The notes under the pieces were generated by a model, which was not told where the DNA came from, searched no databases, and saw only the letters and a list, made by a program, of their open reading frames with translations. Of a DNA stretch of 64,000 nt, positions 7,277-15,996 are shown piece by piece. The first letter of the stretch is position 1. Every line of letters starts with the position of its first letter. Source of the stretch: Rhodoferax fermentans. Its GTDB lineage: Bacteria > Pseudomonadota > Gammaproteobacteria > Burkholderiales > Burkholderiaceae_C. The position numbers and the translations under genes are program-made. Where the stretch lies: contig NZ_MTJN01000002.1 in NCBI RefSeq assembly GCF_002017865.1, forward strand, positions 3,410,001 to 3,474,000, written 5' to 3'.

Positions 7277-8442
7277 AATACATCGACGAATTCCGCGACG
7301 GTGACTCTGCCCGCCACATCGCCGACAAGATCGCGGCCGAGGTGAAACCGGACCTCGCCTACAACTTCATGGAGTTCTGCGGCGGCCACACCCACGCCAT
7401 CTCGCGCTACGGCATCGCGGACATGTTGCCGCCCAATGTGCGCATGATCCACGGGCCGGGCTGTCCGGTGTGTGTGTTGCCGATTGGCCGGGTGGACCTG
7501 GCCATCCGCCTGGCGCTGGAGCGGGGTGTAATCTTGTGCACCTATGGTGACACCATGCGCGTGCCCGCATCCAACGGCCTCTCGCTGATCAAGGCCAAGG
7601 CGCGTGGTGCTGACATTCGCATGGTCTATTCGGCGCATGACGCGCTCAAGCTGGCCGAGCAGCACCCAGACCGTGAGGTGGTGTTTTTTGCCATTGGTTT
7701 TGAGACCACCACACCACCCACGGCGCTGGTGCTGCGCGACGCCAAAGCGCGTGGCTTGCGCAATTTCAGCGTGTTGTGCTGCCATGTGTTAACCCCGGCG
7801 GCGATCACGCACATTTTGGCCTCTGCTGAGGCGCGCGAGATCGGCACGGTGCCGCTGGACGGTTTTATTGGCCCGGCGCATGTGAGCATCGTGATTGGCT
7901 CGCAACCCTATGTGCCGTTTGCGCAGACGTTTCACAAGCCGGTGGTGATCACTGGCTTTGAGCCGATGGATGTGATGCAGGGCATTTTGATGCTGGTGCG
8001 CCAGGTCAACAGCAGCCGCGCCGAGGTGGAAAACGAGTTTTCCAGAGTGGTCACCCCCACCGGCAATCTGGCCGCCCAACAGATCATGGCCGAGGTGTTT
8101 GAGCTGCGCGAGAGTTTTGAGTGGCGCGGCCTGGGTGAGGTGCCCACCAGCGCCCTGAAAATCCGCCCCGAATTTGCGACCTGGGACGCCGAGCGCAAGT
8201 TTGAGCTGGTGTATGCCAGCGTGCCGGACCACAAACAATGTGAATGCGGCGCGATTTTGCGTGGTGTGAAGCGCCCGCAAGACTGCAAGCTGTTTGGCAC
8301 CGTCTGCACGCCCGAGAGCCCGATGGGCTCGTGTATGGTGTCCAATGAAGGCGCTTGTGCCGCACACTACTCTTATGGACGTTTTCGCGATCTAGCCCTT
8401 GTAAATAAAGGGCCAACAGCTTCCAACTCAATAGCAACCTGA
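7273..8442 (+). CDS. hypD: HypD, Fe-S protein assembling the Fe(CN)2CO unit
   Basis: A 389-residue HypD. Motifs in order are C36-GGHTH, GPGC64-PVC67 and IGFETT. The C-terminal cysteine-rich region follows, with CECGAILRG and a CKLFGTVC-MGSC-GACAAHY series that holds the 4Fe-4S cluster. It is the scaffold for iron cyanation with HypC and HypE. The family normally ends soon after YGRFRD; here about 15 further residues (from LALVNKG) are encoded by a copy of the dispersed palindromic repeat at 8391-8438. It is translationally coupled to hypC. Confidence 0.95.
   Translation: MKYIDEFRDGDSARHIADKIAAEVKPDLAYNFMEFCGGHTHAISRYGIADMLPPNVRMIHGPGCPVCVLPIGRVDLAIRLALERGVILCTYGDTMRVPASNGLSLIKAKARGADIRMVYSAHDALKLAEQHPDREVVFFAIGFETTTPPTALVLRDAKARGLRNFSVLCCHVLTPAAITHILASAEAREIGTVPLDGFIGPAHVSIVIGSQPYVPFAQTFHKPVVITGFEPMDVMQGILMLVRQVNSSRAEVENEFSRVVTPTGNLAAQQIMAEVFELRESFEWRGLGEVPTSALKIRPEFATWDAERKFELVYASVPDHKQCECGAILRGVKRPQDCKLFGTVCTPESPMGSCMVSNEGACAAHYSYGRFRDLALVNKGPTASNSIAT
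8391..8438 (+). repeat. Dispersed palindromic repeat, copy in hypD 3' end
   Basis: The core AGCCCTTGTAAATAAAGGGC (8394-8413) matches the palindrome seen at 20298, 39052, 52770 and 60344, followed by the arm CAACAGCTTCCAACTCAATAG, which parallels the GGTAGCTATCAATAG arm of the copy at 39040. It forms the last codons of hypD and supplies a non-family C-terminal tail. Confidence 0.75.
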
Positions 8443-8457
8443 GCCAAACCACTTGCC

Positions 8458-9516
8458 ATGTCCAGCTCCCCAAACTACCTGCGCCCAATCGACTTCAAAC
8501 ACGGCCACATTGACATGACGCATGGCGCTGGTGGCCGCGCTGCGGCCCAGCTGATCAACGAGTTGTTTGCCAAAGCTTTTGACAACGAGTACCTGCGCCA
8601 AGGCCATGACGGCGCCCTGCTGCCCCTGCCCTCTGAAGGCCGGTTGGTGATGGCCACCGACGGGCATGTGATCTCGCCGCTGTTTTTTCCGGGGGGCGAC
8701 ATTGGTTGCCTGTCGGTGCACGGCACTATCAACGACGTGGCCATGTCGGGGGCCAAGCCGCTGTACCTGGCAGCCAGTTTCATCATCGAAGAGGGTTTTG
8801 CGCTGGCAGATTTGAAACGCATTGTGGAGTCGATGGCTGCCGCCGCGCGTGAAGCGGGTGTTCCCATCGTCACCGGAGACACCAAGGTGGTGGAAAAAGG
8901 CAAAGGCGACGGCGTGTTCATCAGCACCACTGGCGTCGGTGTGGCGCCGCCGGGCCTGTGCATCGATGGCCGTCAGGCCAAGGTGGGCGACGTGATTCTG
9001 GTCTCGGGAACCCTGGGTGAACACGGCGTGGCGGTGATGTCGCAGCGTGAATCGCTGACGTTTGAGACCGCCATCACCTCCGACACCGCCGCCCTGCACA
9101 CCCTGGTGCAAACCATGTTGTTAGCCCTGCCCGACACGCAGACCCTGCATGTGTTGCGTGACCCTACACGGGGTGGCCTGGCCACCACCCTCAATGAGAT
9201 TGCGCAGCAATCCGGCGTGGACATGTTGATCAACGAGGCCGACATTCCGGTGCTGCCGCAGGTGGAAGCCGCGTGTGAGCTGCTGGGGCTGGACCCGCTG
9301 TACGTGGCCAACGAAGGCAAGCTGATTGCCATCTGCGCGCCCGAAGTGGCTGACACCCTGCTGGCGGCCATGCGGGCCCACCCGCTGGGGCAAGGCGCAC
9401 AACGCATTGGCACCGTCATTGAAGACGCACATGGTTTTGTGCAAATGGCCACCCGTTTTGGTGGCCGCCGGGTGGTGGACTGGCTCAGTGGTGAACAGTT
9501 GCCACGGATTTGTTAG
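8458..9516 (+). CDS. hypE: HypE, cyanide-forming dehydratase
   Basis: A 352-residue HypE ending PRIC, so the C-terminal Cys352 that is carbamoylated by HypF and dehydrated to thiocyanate is present. MTHGAGG near residues 20-26, the DGHVISPLFFPGGDIG metal/ATP segment and RDPTRGGLATTLNEIA belong to the PurM/AIR-synthetase-like fold. It supplies CN to iron on HypCD. It starts 15 bases after hypD, with no strong ribosome site, perhaps because the repeat now fills the end of hypD. It is the last hyp gene before the toxin-antitoxin pair. Confidence 0.95.
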   Translation: MSSSPNYLRPIDFKHGHIDMTHGAGGRAAAQLINELFAKAFDNEYLRQGHDGALLPLPSEGRLVMATDGHVISPLFFPGGDIGCLSVHGTINDVAMSGAKPLYLAASFIIEEGFALADLKRIVESMAAAAREAGVPIVTGDTKVVEKGKGDGVFISTTGVGVAPPGLCIDGRQAKVGDVILVSGTLGEHGVAVMSQRESLTFETAITSDTAALHTLVQTMLLALPDTQTLHVLRDPTRGGLATTLNEIAQQSGVDMLINEADIPVLPQVEAACELLGLDPLYVANEGKLIAICAPEVADTLLAAMRAHPLGQGAQRIGTVIEDAHGFVQMATRFGGRRVVDWLSGEQLPRIC

Positions 9517-9531
9517 TGTCTGACCTGCCCA

Positions 9532-9939
9532 CTAGTCATCAAACGGGTTCACCACTTGCACACCGCAGCCCAAAAAATCGCGCACATTACGCGTGGCCAG
9601 CACCAGTTGGTGCTCCATGGCCGTGGCGGCAATCAGCATGTCGGGGGTACTGCGAACAATGCCTTGGGCCTGAAACTGCCCACGCATCGCGCCAGCGCGC
9701 TGCGCTATGGCGGGCGTGATGGGGTAAACCGCATGCAATTGCGCCACCAGCGCGTTAAACAAGCTGAGTTTGCGGGTATTGGGCTGCCAGGCCAGGCCAA
9801 AGTGCGCTTCTTCCAAGGTGACGGCCGAAATAGCCATCAACTCCACCGACTGCAGCCACTGCATCACGCGCGTGTCAGGGGTCTTTTTGACAAATTCGCT
9901 GATGACATTTGTGTCCGCTAAAACAATGGTGGCGTTCAT
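9532..9939 (-). CDS. PIN-domain toxin (VapC-like)
   Basis: A 135-residue PIN-domain protein. It begins with an LADTNVISEF strand carrying the first acidic residue (Asp9), then TLEEAHFG (Glu), TPDMLIAATA (Asp) and a closing ATRNVRDF segment (Asp). These are the metal-binding acids of VapC-type RNases. It lies on the reverse strand, 15 bases from the end of hypE and 11 bases downstream of its presumed antitoxin, opposite to the hydrogenase operon. Which RNA it cuts cannot be read from sequence. Confidence 0.9.
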   Translation of the reverse strand: MNATIVLADTNVISEFVKKTPDTRVMQWLQSVELMAISAVTLEEAHFGLAWQPNTRKLSLFNALVAQLHAVYPITPAIAQRAGAMRGQFQAQGIVRSTPDMLIAATAMEHQLVLATRNVRDFLGCGVQVVNPFDD

Positions 9940-9950
9940 AGGGATACGTT

Positions 9951-10244
9951 TCAGACAGTGTCAGAAAACGCATTGCCACGTTGCCATGCGGTTTGCCGTG
10001 ACGCTGAGGCTGCTGCGTCAAGCCCGGTATCGTCCTGCGGTGCAAATTTTTCCCGCAGGCCTATTACCCGGTCGAACAGGCTCTGTGTCTCAGTGTGCAC
10101 GCCGGCCTGGTTGCGCGCAAAGTAATCGGCAGACACCAGCACCGCCACCGGCTTATTGCGGTTGGTGATGAACTGCGGCTGCTGCTGTGCGAGTGCAATC
10201 AAGGACGACAGTTGCTGGCGTGATTGGGCAATTGAAATAGACAT
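9951..10244 (-). CDS. Antitoxin, Phd/YefM family
   Basis: A 97-residue protein beginning MSISIAQSRQQLSSLIALAQ and continuing FITNRNKPVAVLVSADYF, the usual N-terminal DNA-binding fold of Phd/YefM antitoxins. The C-terminal half is diverged and probably wraps the toxin. An alternative GTG at 10250 exists, but AAAGG just ahead of ATG 10244 favours the ATG. The partner PIN gene follows directly. A perfect 12-base palindrome at 10267-10278 lies about 23 bases upstream and is a candidate for self-repression. Confidence 0.87.
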   Translation of the reverse strand: MSISIAQSRQQLSSLIALAQQQPQFITNRNKPVAVLVSADYFARNQAGVHTETQSLFDRVIGLREKFAPQDDTGLDAAASASRQTAWQRGNAFSDTV

Positions 10245-10266
10245 AAGCACCTTTCATGCACATAAC

Positions 10267-10278
10267 AAATGTACATTT
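10267..10278. promoter_or_regulatory. Perfect palindrome, candidate antitoxin operator
   Basis: AAATGTACATTT is a perfect 12-base palindrome about 23 bases upstream of the antitoxin start. Phd/YefM antitoxins commonly repress their own operon by binding such sites; binding here is inference. Confidence 0.45.
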
Positions 10279-10428
10279 TAGACAAGTATCAGCTTACTCT
10301 GCCTGCCGCAGACTGGCGAACCCACTCTGACACAGCGCTCAGAAACCAGGCAGGTGGCGGGCGAACATGATGAAATGTGTTGGATCAGGGTTTACTACGA
10401 CAAGGAAGAATACACCCGGATGAACCCC

Positions 10429-10447
10429 TATTTTTATAGCTATCGCC
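10429..10447. repeat. Partial copy of the dispersed repeat
   Basis: TATTTTTATAGCTATCGCC matches only the ATAGCTAT arm of the repeat family (compare 20282-20300); the GCCCTT/AAGGGC core is missing. It may be a decayed copy. Confidence 0.35.
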
Positions 10448-10563
10448 TCAGCTAACATGTGGCTTGGCATCATTTTTTCTTTCACAAACCAGCCACCTGG
10501 ACAGCCCGCCGCCTGGTGCAGCATCAGCAAGCTGAAACTTGCGTACGTCACACCCAAAGCCAC

Positions 10564-12042
10564 ATGAATAGCCCAGACCTGCCCTTCTCAAACATCGTGC
10601 TGCCGCTGGTGCTGGTGGTGGACGACGAAACCCATTCGCTGGACGCCATCCGGCGCAACCTGGAAGAAGATTTTTCGGTACTGACAGCCAGCTCGGCAGA
10701 AGATGCGCGCAAGCTGCTGGAGCAGCATGAGGTGAGCGTGATCCTGTGTGACCAGCGCATGCCGGGCACCACCGGCGTCAAGTTCCTCGGGCAGGTGCGC
10801 GAGTTGTGGCCCGACACGGTGCGCATCATCATCTCGGGTTACACCGACTCACAGGACATCATTGCCGGCATCAACGAGGCCGGCATTTACCAATACCTGC
10901 CCAAACCCTGGCTGCCCGAGCACCTGCTGACCACCGTGAGCAACGCGGTCGAGGCCCGTAGCCTGCAGTTACAAACCCAGCGCCTGAATCTGGAGTTGCG
11001 CACCAGCGCACCGGTGCTGCGCCAGCGCAAACAGCTGTCACTGGCCACAGCCCAGGCCGCGTTTGACTTTGACACCATGGTGCGTGCGCCCGGCAGCCCG
11101 CTGGATGCGGTGTGTGACATGGCGGCACGCGTGGCGCGTTATGACCTGGCGGTGCTGGTGACCGGTGAGTCGGGCACCGGCAAGGAGTTGCTGGCCCGCG
11201 CCATCCACTACGCCAGCCCACGCAGCGAACGTGCGTTTGTGATGGAAAACTGCGCGGCCATGTCTGACACACTGCTTGAGTCCGAGCTGTTTGGTCACAA
11301 ACGCGGCTCCTTCACCGGAGCCTTTGAGGACCATGTGGGCCTGTTCCAGCGGGCCGATGGGGGCACGGTGTTTTTGGATGAAATTGGCGACACCTCTCCG
11401 GCTTTCCAGGTCAAGCTGCTGCGGGTGTTGCAAGAGGGTGAGGTACGCCCGGTGGGTGCCAGCCGACCGGTCGGCATCAATGTGCGGGTGATTGCCGCCA
11501 CCCACCGCGACCTGGAGCAACAGGTGCGCTCCGGGCAGTTCCGCGAAGACCTGTATTACCGCCTGGCCAGCATCACCCTGTCGGTGCCGCCGCTGCGTGA
11601 ACGCAGTGCCGACATCCTGCCGATAGCCCAGATGTTGCTGGCCCGCGCCAGTGTCGAGCTGGGCCGCCCGAACCTGAGTTTCGCCAACGATGTGGCGGCC
11701 AATCTGCTGGCCCACCCCTGGCCCGGCAACATCCGCGAGCTCAAAAACGAAATCTACCGCGCTGTAGCCCTGTCGGACGGCGACACCGTGTCGGCCACCG
11801 CGTTCTCACGGCGGGTGCTCTACGGCCAGCCGGGCCAGGCCGCCACCGCGCAAGGCAGCTCGCTGGCACAAAGTGGCAGCCTGCAGGAACGCCTGGACGC
11901 CATCGAGGCAGTGATCCTGCGCGAAACCATGTTGCGCCACCACTGGAACAAAACCCACGCGGCCAAAGAGCTGGGCCTGTCTCGGGTGGGTTTGCGGCAA
12001 AAACTGGCGCGTTTTGGCCTGGAGGGGCAAACCGATGCGTGA
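10564..12042 (+). CDS. hoxA: HoxA, sigma-54-dependent hydrogenase response regulator
   Basis: A 492-residue NtrC-type activator. The receiver domain (about 15-135) has the acidic pair D20-D21 and phospho-acceptor D63 in CDQRMPG. The AAA+ domain has GESGTGKE at about 201-208 and GSFTGA at 248-253, a variant of the sigma-54-contacting GAFTGA loop. A Fis-type helix-turn-helix (NKTHAAKELGLSRVGLRQKL) ends the protein. In Ralstonia, HoxA activates the hydrogenase promoters, and non-phosphorylated HoxA is the active form, with HoxJ blocking it when H2 is absent. The frame is open to 10459, but ATG 10564 is the first plausible start. It overlaps hoxB by 8 bases. Confidence 0.92.
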   Translation: MNSPDLPFSNIVLPLVLVVDDETHSLDAIRRNLEEDFSVLTASSAEDARKLLEQHEVSVILCDQRMPGTTGVKFLGQVRELWPDTVRIIISGYTDSQDIIAGINEAGIYQYLPKPWLPEHLLTTVSNAVEARSLQLQTQRLNLELRTSAPVLRQRKQLSLATAQAAFDFDTMVRAPGSPLDAVCDMAARVARYDLAVLVTGESGTGKELLARAIHYASPRSERAFVMENCAAMSDTLLESELFGHKRGSFTGAFEDHVGLFQRADGGTVFLDEIGDTSPAFQVKLLRVLQEGEVRPVGASRPVGINVRVIAATHRDLEQQVRSGQFREDLYYRLASITLSVPPLRERSADILPIAQMLLARASVELGRPNLSFANDVAANLLAHPWPGNIRELKNEIYRAVALSDGDTVSATAFSRRVLYGQPGQAATAQGSSLAQSGSLQERLDAIEAVILRETMLRHHWNKTHAAKELGLSRVGLRQKLARFGLEGQTDA

Positions 12043-13048
12043 ACCTGCTTTTAATGTGTTGTGGCTGCAATCCGGGGGCTGCGGCGGCTGCAGCATGTCG
12101 CTGCTGTGTGCCGACACCTCCGACTTTCGCGGGCAACTGCGCCAGGCCGGTATCAACTTGCTGTGGCACCCATCGCTGTCGCTGGAAACCGGCCAGGACG
12201 TCCAGCAACTGATGGCCGACTGTCTGAGTGGCAAAACCGTGTTGCACGCGCTGTGTCTGGAAGGCTCGGTGTTGCGTGGGCCGGAAGGCACCGGCCGCTT
12301 CCACCTGCTGGCAGGCACCCAGGAGCCGATGATGACCTGGGTGCAGCGCCTGAGCGCAGTCGCAAAACATGTGCTGGCCATTGGCAGCTGCGCCGCGTTT
12401 GGTGGCATCACCGCTGGCGGCAGCAACCCGACCGATGCCTGTGGCCTGCAATACGAAGGTGACCAGGCCGGTGGACTGCTGGGCAGCAACTGGCGCAGTG
12501 CGGCTGGTCTGCCGGTGATCAACATCGCGGGCTGCCCGACCCACCCGGGCTGGGTGATCGAGACACTGGCCGCCTTGGCTCAAGAACAAGGTCTGCAGGC
12601 CGAGCAGCTGGACGGCCTGAACCGGCCCCGTTTTTACAGCGACAAACTGGTGCACCACGGCTGCACCCGCAATGAATATTACGAATACAAAGCCAGCGCC
12701 GAAGCCCCCGGCGACCTGGGCTGCATGATGGAAAACCGCGGCTGCAAAGGCACCCAGGCGCATGCCGACTGCAATGTGCGCCTTTGGAACGGTGAAGGCT
12801 CTTGTATCCGCGGTGGTTACGCCTGTATCAGTTGCACCGAGCCAGGTTTTGAAGAACCCGGCCACCGGTTCGACCAGACCCCCAAGGTGGCGGGTATTCC
12901 GATTGGCTTGCCCACCGACATGCACAAGGCCTGGTTTGTGGCACTGGCATCGTTGTCCAAATCCGCCACGCCCAAACGTGTCAAGCTCAATGCCACATCG
13001 AGCCACATTGTGGTGGCGCCGGTGATCAAGAAAACACGCCTGTCATGA
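12035..13048 (+). CDS. hoxB: HoxB, regulatory (H2-sensing) hydrogenase small subunit
   Basis: A 337-residue small subunit of a regulatory hydrogenase (HoxB/HupU). It begins without a Tat signal peptide and reaches the proximal-cluster motif C16-GGC19 at once, showing it is cytoplasmic. Later cysteines for the other clusters occur in HHGCTRNEYYEYKAS, GCMMENRGCKG, CNVRLWN and GYACISCTEPGFEEP. It senses H2 rather than supplying energy. ATG 12035 lies inside the end of hoxA; an earlier in-frame TTG is unlikely. The stop overlaps hoxC as ATGA. Confidence 0.93.
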   Translation: MREPAFNVLWLQSGGCGGCSMSLLCADTSDFRGQLRQAGINLLWHPSLSLETGQDVQQLMADCLSGKTVLHALCLEGSVLRGPEGTGRFHLLAGTQEPMMTWVQRLSAVAKHVLAIGSCAAFGGITAGGSNPTDACGLQYEGDQAGGLLGSNWRSAAGLPVINIAGCPTHPGWVIETLAALAQEQGLQAEQLDGLNRPRFYSDKLVHHGCTRNEYYEYKASAEAPGDLGCMMENRGCKGTQAHADCNVRLWNGEGSCIRGGYACISCTEPGFEEPGHRFDQTPKVAGIPIGLPTDMHKAWFVALASLSKSATPKRVKLNATSSHIVVAPVIKKTRLS

Positions 13049-14496
13049 CACGTTTGCTGGTAGGCCCTTTTAACCGTGTTGAAGGTGACCTGGAGGTGCG
13101 CCTGGAGGTGGCTGGCGGCCAGGTCAGCCAGGCCTGGGTGAACGCCACCATGTACCGGGGTTTTGAGCAGATCCTGCAGGGCAAACACCCACTCGATGCA
13201 TTGGTGTATGTGCCACGCATCTGCGGCATTTGCTCAGTCACCCAGTCGGTAGCTGCGGCGCGGGCGCTGGCCGCCGCCTGCGGTGTGACACCACCGCCCA
13301 ACGGCGTGTTACTGACCAATCTGATGCTGGCCTGCGAAAACGCGGCCGACCACCTGACGCACTTCTACCTGTTTTTTATGCCCGACTTCAGCCGCGAGGT
13401 GTATGCGGACAGAGCTTGGCACACGCAGGCGCTGCAGCGCTTCTCGACCCATTCGGGTGAACACGCCCGCCAGGCGGTGGCCGCGCGGCAACGCTGGCTG
13501 CAGATCATGGGCACGCTGGGTGGCAAGTGGCCACACACGCAGTCGATTGTTCCGGGTGGCTCGACCCGGGGCATCAGCAGCTCCGAGCGGTATCGGCTGG
13601 GTGCCCATGTGGCCGAGATGCGCGGTTTTCTGGAACGTGTGTTGTACGCCGCCCCACTCGAAGAGGTGGTGGCACTCGATAGTGAGGCTGCACTGGCCCA
13701 GTGGTGTATCCGTGAGCCGCTGCGCGGCGACTTGCGGCTGTTTTTGGCCATCGCACAAGACCTGGGGTTGGAGAACTTGGGCCGGGGCCCAGACCTGACC
13801 CTGAGTTACGGCGCTTTTGCCCAGCCCGACGGCAGCTACACCATGGCACCCGGTGTGTGGGATGGTCAGAGCCTGCACGCACCCAACATCGCCCAAATCA
13901 CCGAAGACGCCCGTCACGCCTGGCTGGCAGATGGCGGCAGCGCCCTGCCCCCGTCTGTCGGTCTGACGCTGCCCACGATGGACAAACCCGAGGCCTACAC
14001 CTGGAACAAAGCGCCACGCCTGGCTGGCCAGGTGCTGGAAACCGGCGCACTGGCACGCCAGCTGGCAGACGGCCAGCCACTGATTCGAGCCCTGTGGCAA
14101 CGCAGCCGGGGCAATGTGCTAACCCGTGTGCTGGCCAGGTCGCTGGAGCTGGCCCAATTGGTCTTGCTGACTGAGCACACCCTGCGCAGCATCGAGCCCG
14201 AAGCCAGCAGCTGTGTCGACAGCCGCGTACCCGACCACGCCGATGTGTATGGGCTGTGTGAAGCCGCACGTGGCAGTCTGGGGCATTGGTTGTCCATCCG
14301 CGACGGGCGCATTGCCAATTACCAGATCATTGCGCCCACCAGCTGGAATTTCTCACCACGTGACCGCTCTGGCACACCGGGTGCGCTGGAGGCCGCGCTG
14401 GTCGGTGCACCGGTGGCCGAAGGCGACACCACCCCGGTGGCGGTGCAACACATCGTGCGTTCGTTTGACCCCTGCATGGTCTGCACCGTGCATTGA
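13045..14496 (+). CDS. hoxC: HoxC, regulatory hydrogenase large subunit
   Basis: A 483-residue large subunit carrying the NiFe centre, with ligands C60 and C63 in RICGICS and C477 and C480 in DPCMVCTVH. The protein ends exactly at the His of that motif, so there is no C-terminal extension and no need for protease trimming. This is the hallmark of H2 sensors (HoxC/HupV) as opposed to energy-generating hydrogenases. It pairs with HoxB and, in Ralstonia, forms a complex with HoxJ. It is coupled to hoxB by ATGA and followed at once by hoxJ. Confidence 0.94.
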   Translation: MTRLLVGPFNRVEGDLEVRLEVAGGQVSQAWVNATMYRGFEQILQGKHPLDALVYVPRICGICSVTQSVAAARALAAACGVTPPPNGVLLTNLMLACENAADHLTHFYLFFMPDFSREVYADRAWHTQALQRFSTHSGEHARQAVAARQRWLQIMGTLGGKWPHTQSIVPGGSTRGISSSERYRLGAHVAEMRGFLERVLYAAPLEEVVALDSEAALAQWCIREPLRGDLRLFLAIAQDLGLENLGRGPDLTLSYGAFAQPDGSYTMAPGVWDGQSLHAPNIAQITEDARHAWLADGGSALPPSVGLTLPTMDKPEAYTWNKAPRLAGQVLETGALARQLADGQPLIRALWQRSRGNVLTRVLARSLELAQLVLLTEHTLRSIEPEASSCVDSRVPDHADVYGLCEAARGSLGHWLSIRDGRIANYQIIAPTSWNFSPRDRSGTPGALEAALVGAPVAEGDTTPVAVQHIVRSFDPCMVCTVH

Positions 14497-14510
14497 GCTC
14501 GCAGAACACC

Positions 14511-15881
14511 ATGGACCTGCCCCGGCCAGACCTCAGCGCCACACCCCACCTGCAGGAAGGGGTGGACGAAGGCGCCTGGCTCGATGTGATCCAGAAAATG
14601 GACGAGGTTTATTCGCGCCTGCTGGCCGACGAGGTGGCGCTGGAGCAGAAAAATGCCCAGCTGGAGGCCTCACAACAACTGGTGTTCAGCCTGCTGTCCT
14701 CGATGTCGGACGTGCTGGTGGCAGCCGACGCCAACGGCTTGATCGAACAAACCAACCAGGCCCTGTGCGAGCTGGTGGGCAGCAGCGACGAGGCCTTGAT
14801 GGGTGTGCCGATGCACAGCCTGTTGCACAACGGCCTGGGTGCCGAGCTGTTGCAGGGCATGATGCAGCGCACCACCCAGCTGCGCCAGGGCGACACGGTG
14901 GAGCTGATGCTGCGCGACAAGGCAGGCCAAGCGGTGCCGGTGGACTTCACCGTGACACCACGTTTTGATGGCCGACGGCGCTGTGTGGGTTATGTGTTTG
15001 TGGGCCGACCCATGGCCGAAATCAAACGCGCCTACCACCAGTTACACGAAGCCCACGAAGCGCTCAAACTGACCCAGCAGCAGCTGTTGCATGCCGAAAA
15101 AATGTCCTCGCTGGGCCGATTGGTTGCGGGGGTGGCGCATGAACTCAACAACCCGATCAGCTTTGTGCTGGGCAATGTGCATGTGCTCAACCGCTACACC
15201 ACCCGGCTGCGCCAGTACCTGGACGCTTTACACGCCGAAGCCGCCTTCAGCCTCAACCCCGAGCTGGCCGCCCTGGCGCACAAACTGCGCATTGAACACA
15301 TCCTGCAAGACCTACCCTCATTGATGGACGGCACCATCGAAGGCGCCCAGCGCACCGCGAGCATCGTGGACGGCCTCAAACGTTTTTCGGTGCTCGATGG
15401 TGAAGAGCGCGAGCTGGTGGCCATCAGCAGCATCGTTGAGCGCGCCATCCATTGGGTGCGCACCGGCATGAAGCTTGACTTTGATGTGGTCTTTCAGGAT
15501 TGCCCGGGCTGCACCGTGATGGGCAACGCCGGGCAGCTGCTGCAGGTGCTGATGAACCTGATCCAGAACGCCTACGACGCGGCTGCCACACCGGGTGGCC
15601 CCTCCCCCAAACTGCGCATTGCTGCCAGCCGCGAGGACAACTGGGTGGTGATCTCACTTCACGACAACGGCCCGGGCATCGAACCCCAGGTGATGTCGCG
15701 GATTTTTGAGCCGTTTTTCACCACCAAACCGGTGGGCAAAGGCACGGGCCTGGGCTTGTCCATCGGCTACGGCATTGTCAAACGCCACGGCGGCAGCCTG
15801 AGCGCCCATAACCACCCGCAGGGCGGTGCGGAGTTTGTGCTGCGCCTGCCAACCACCGCGCCATCAGCGTCGCCCACTTGA
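14511..15881 (+). CDS. hoxJ: HoxJ, PAS sensor histidine kinase of the H2 signal chain
   Basis: A 456-residue soluble kinase from ATG 14511 (a TTG at 14493 overlapping the hoxC stop would add six residues). A PAS domain covers about residues 55-165, a coiled linker follows, and HisKA has H210 in AHELNNPISF. HATPase motifs are NLIQNAYDA, DNGPGIEP and GKGTGLGLSIGYG. No membrane segment is present, consistent with direct binding of HoxBC. The glycine-rich G2 box is intact; the laboratory strain R. eutropha H16 carries a HoxJ point mutation (G422S, from memory) that disables signalling, and nothing similar is visible here. It ends the hydrogenase locus. Confidence 0.92.
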   Translation: MDLPRPDLSATPHLQEGVDEGAWLDVIQKMDEVYSRLLADEVALEQKNAQLEASQQLVFSLLSSMSDVLVAADANGLIEQTNQALCELVGSSDEALMGVPMHSLLHNGLGAELLQGMMQRTTQLRQGDTVELMLRDKAGQAVPVDFTVTPRFDGRRRCVGYVFVGRPMAEIKRAYHQLHEAHEALKLTQQQLLHAEKMSSLGRLVAGVAHELNNPISFVLGNVHVLNRYTTRLRQYLDALHAEAAFSLNPELAALAHKLRIEHILQDLPSLMDGTIEGAQRTASIVDGLKRFSVLDGEERELVAISSIVERAIHWVRTGMKLDFDVVFQDCPGCTVMGNAGQLLQVLMNLIQNAYDAAATPGGPSPKLRIAASREDNWVVISLHDNGPGIEPQVMSRIFEPFFTTKPVGKGTGLGLSIGYGIVKRHGGSLSAHNHPQGGAEFVLRLPTTAPSASPT

Positions 15882-15996
15882 CGCTCACGCAGGCTTGTGC
15901 CTCGGCACGGCGACGCCAGCTGGCCTGAACAGACGGCAAGGCCGGACCTCTGAAGTCCAGCGTGTGAAAGTTTCGGTATTGGCGCGTCGCCCGTCG

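Larger units (their letters stand above)
10245..10563. other. Gene-poor stretch between antitoxin and hoxA
   Basis: About 320 bases with no gene I can support. It holds the antitoxin leader, a 12-base palindrome (10267-10278) and half a copy of the dispersed repeat (10429-10447). A short open stretch ending with the stop after RMNPYFYSYRLS (about 10351-10455) reads like protein, but I recognise no family. In Ralstonia hypX sits between hypE and hoxA; no hypX remnant is visible. Confidence 0.5.

Noticed and set aside
10339..10563. Reverse-strand open frame of 74 codons upstream of hoxA
   Set aside because: It covers the partial repeat and the hoxA leader, has no ribosome site and resembles no family.
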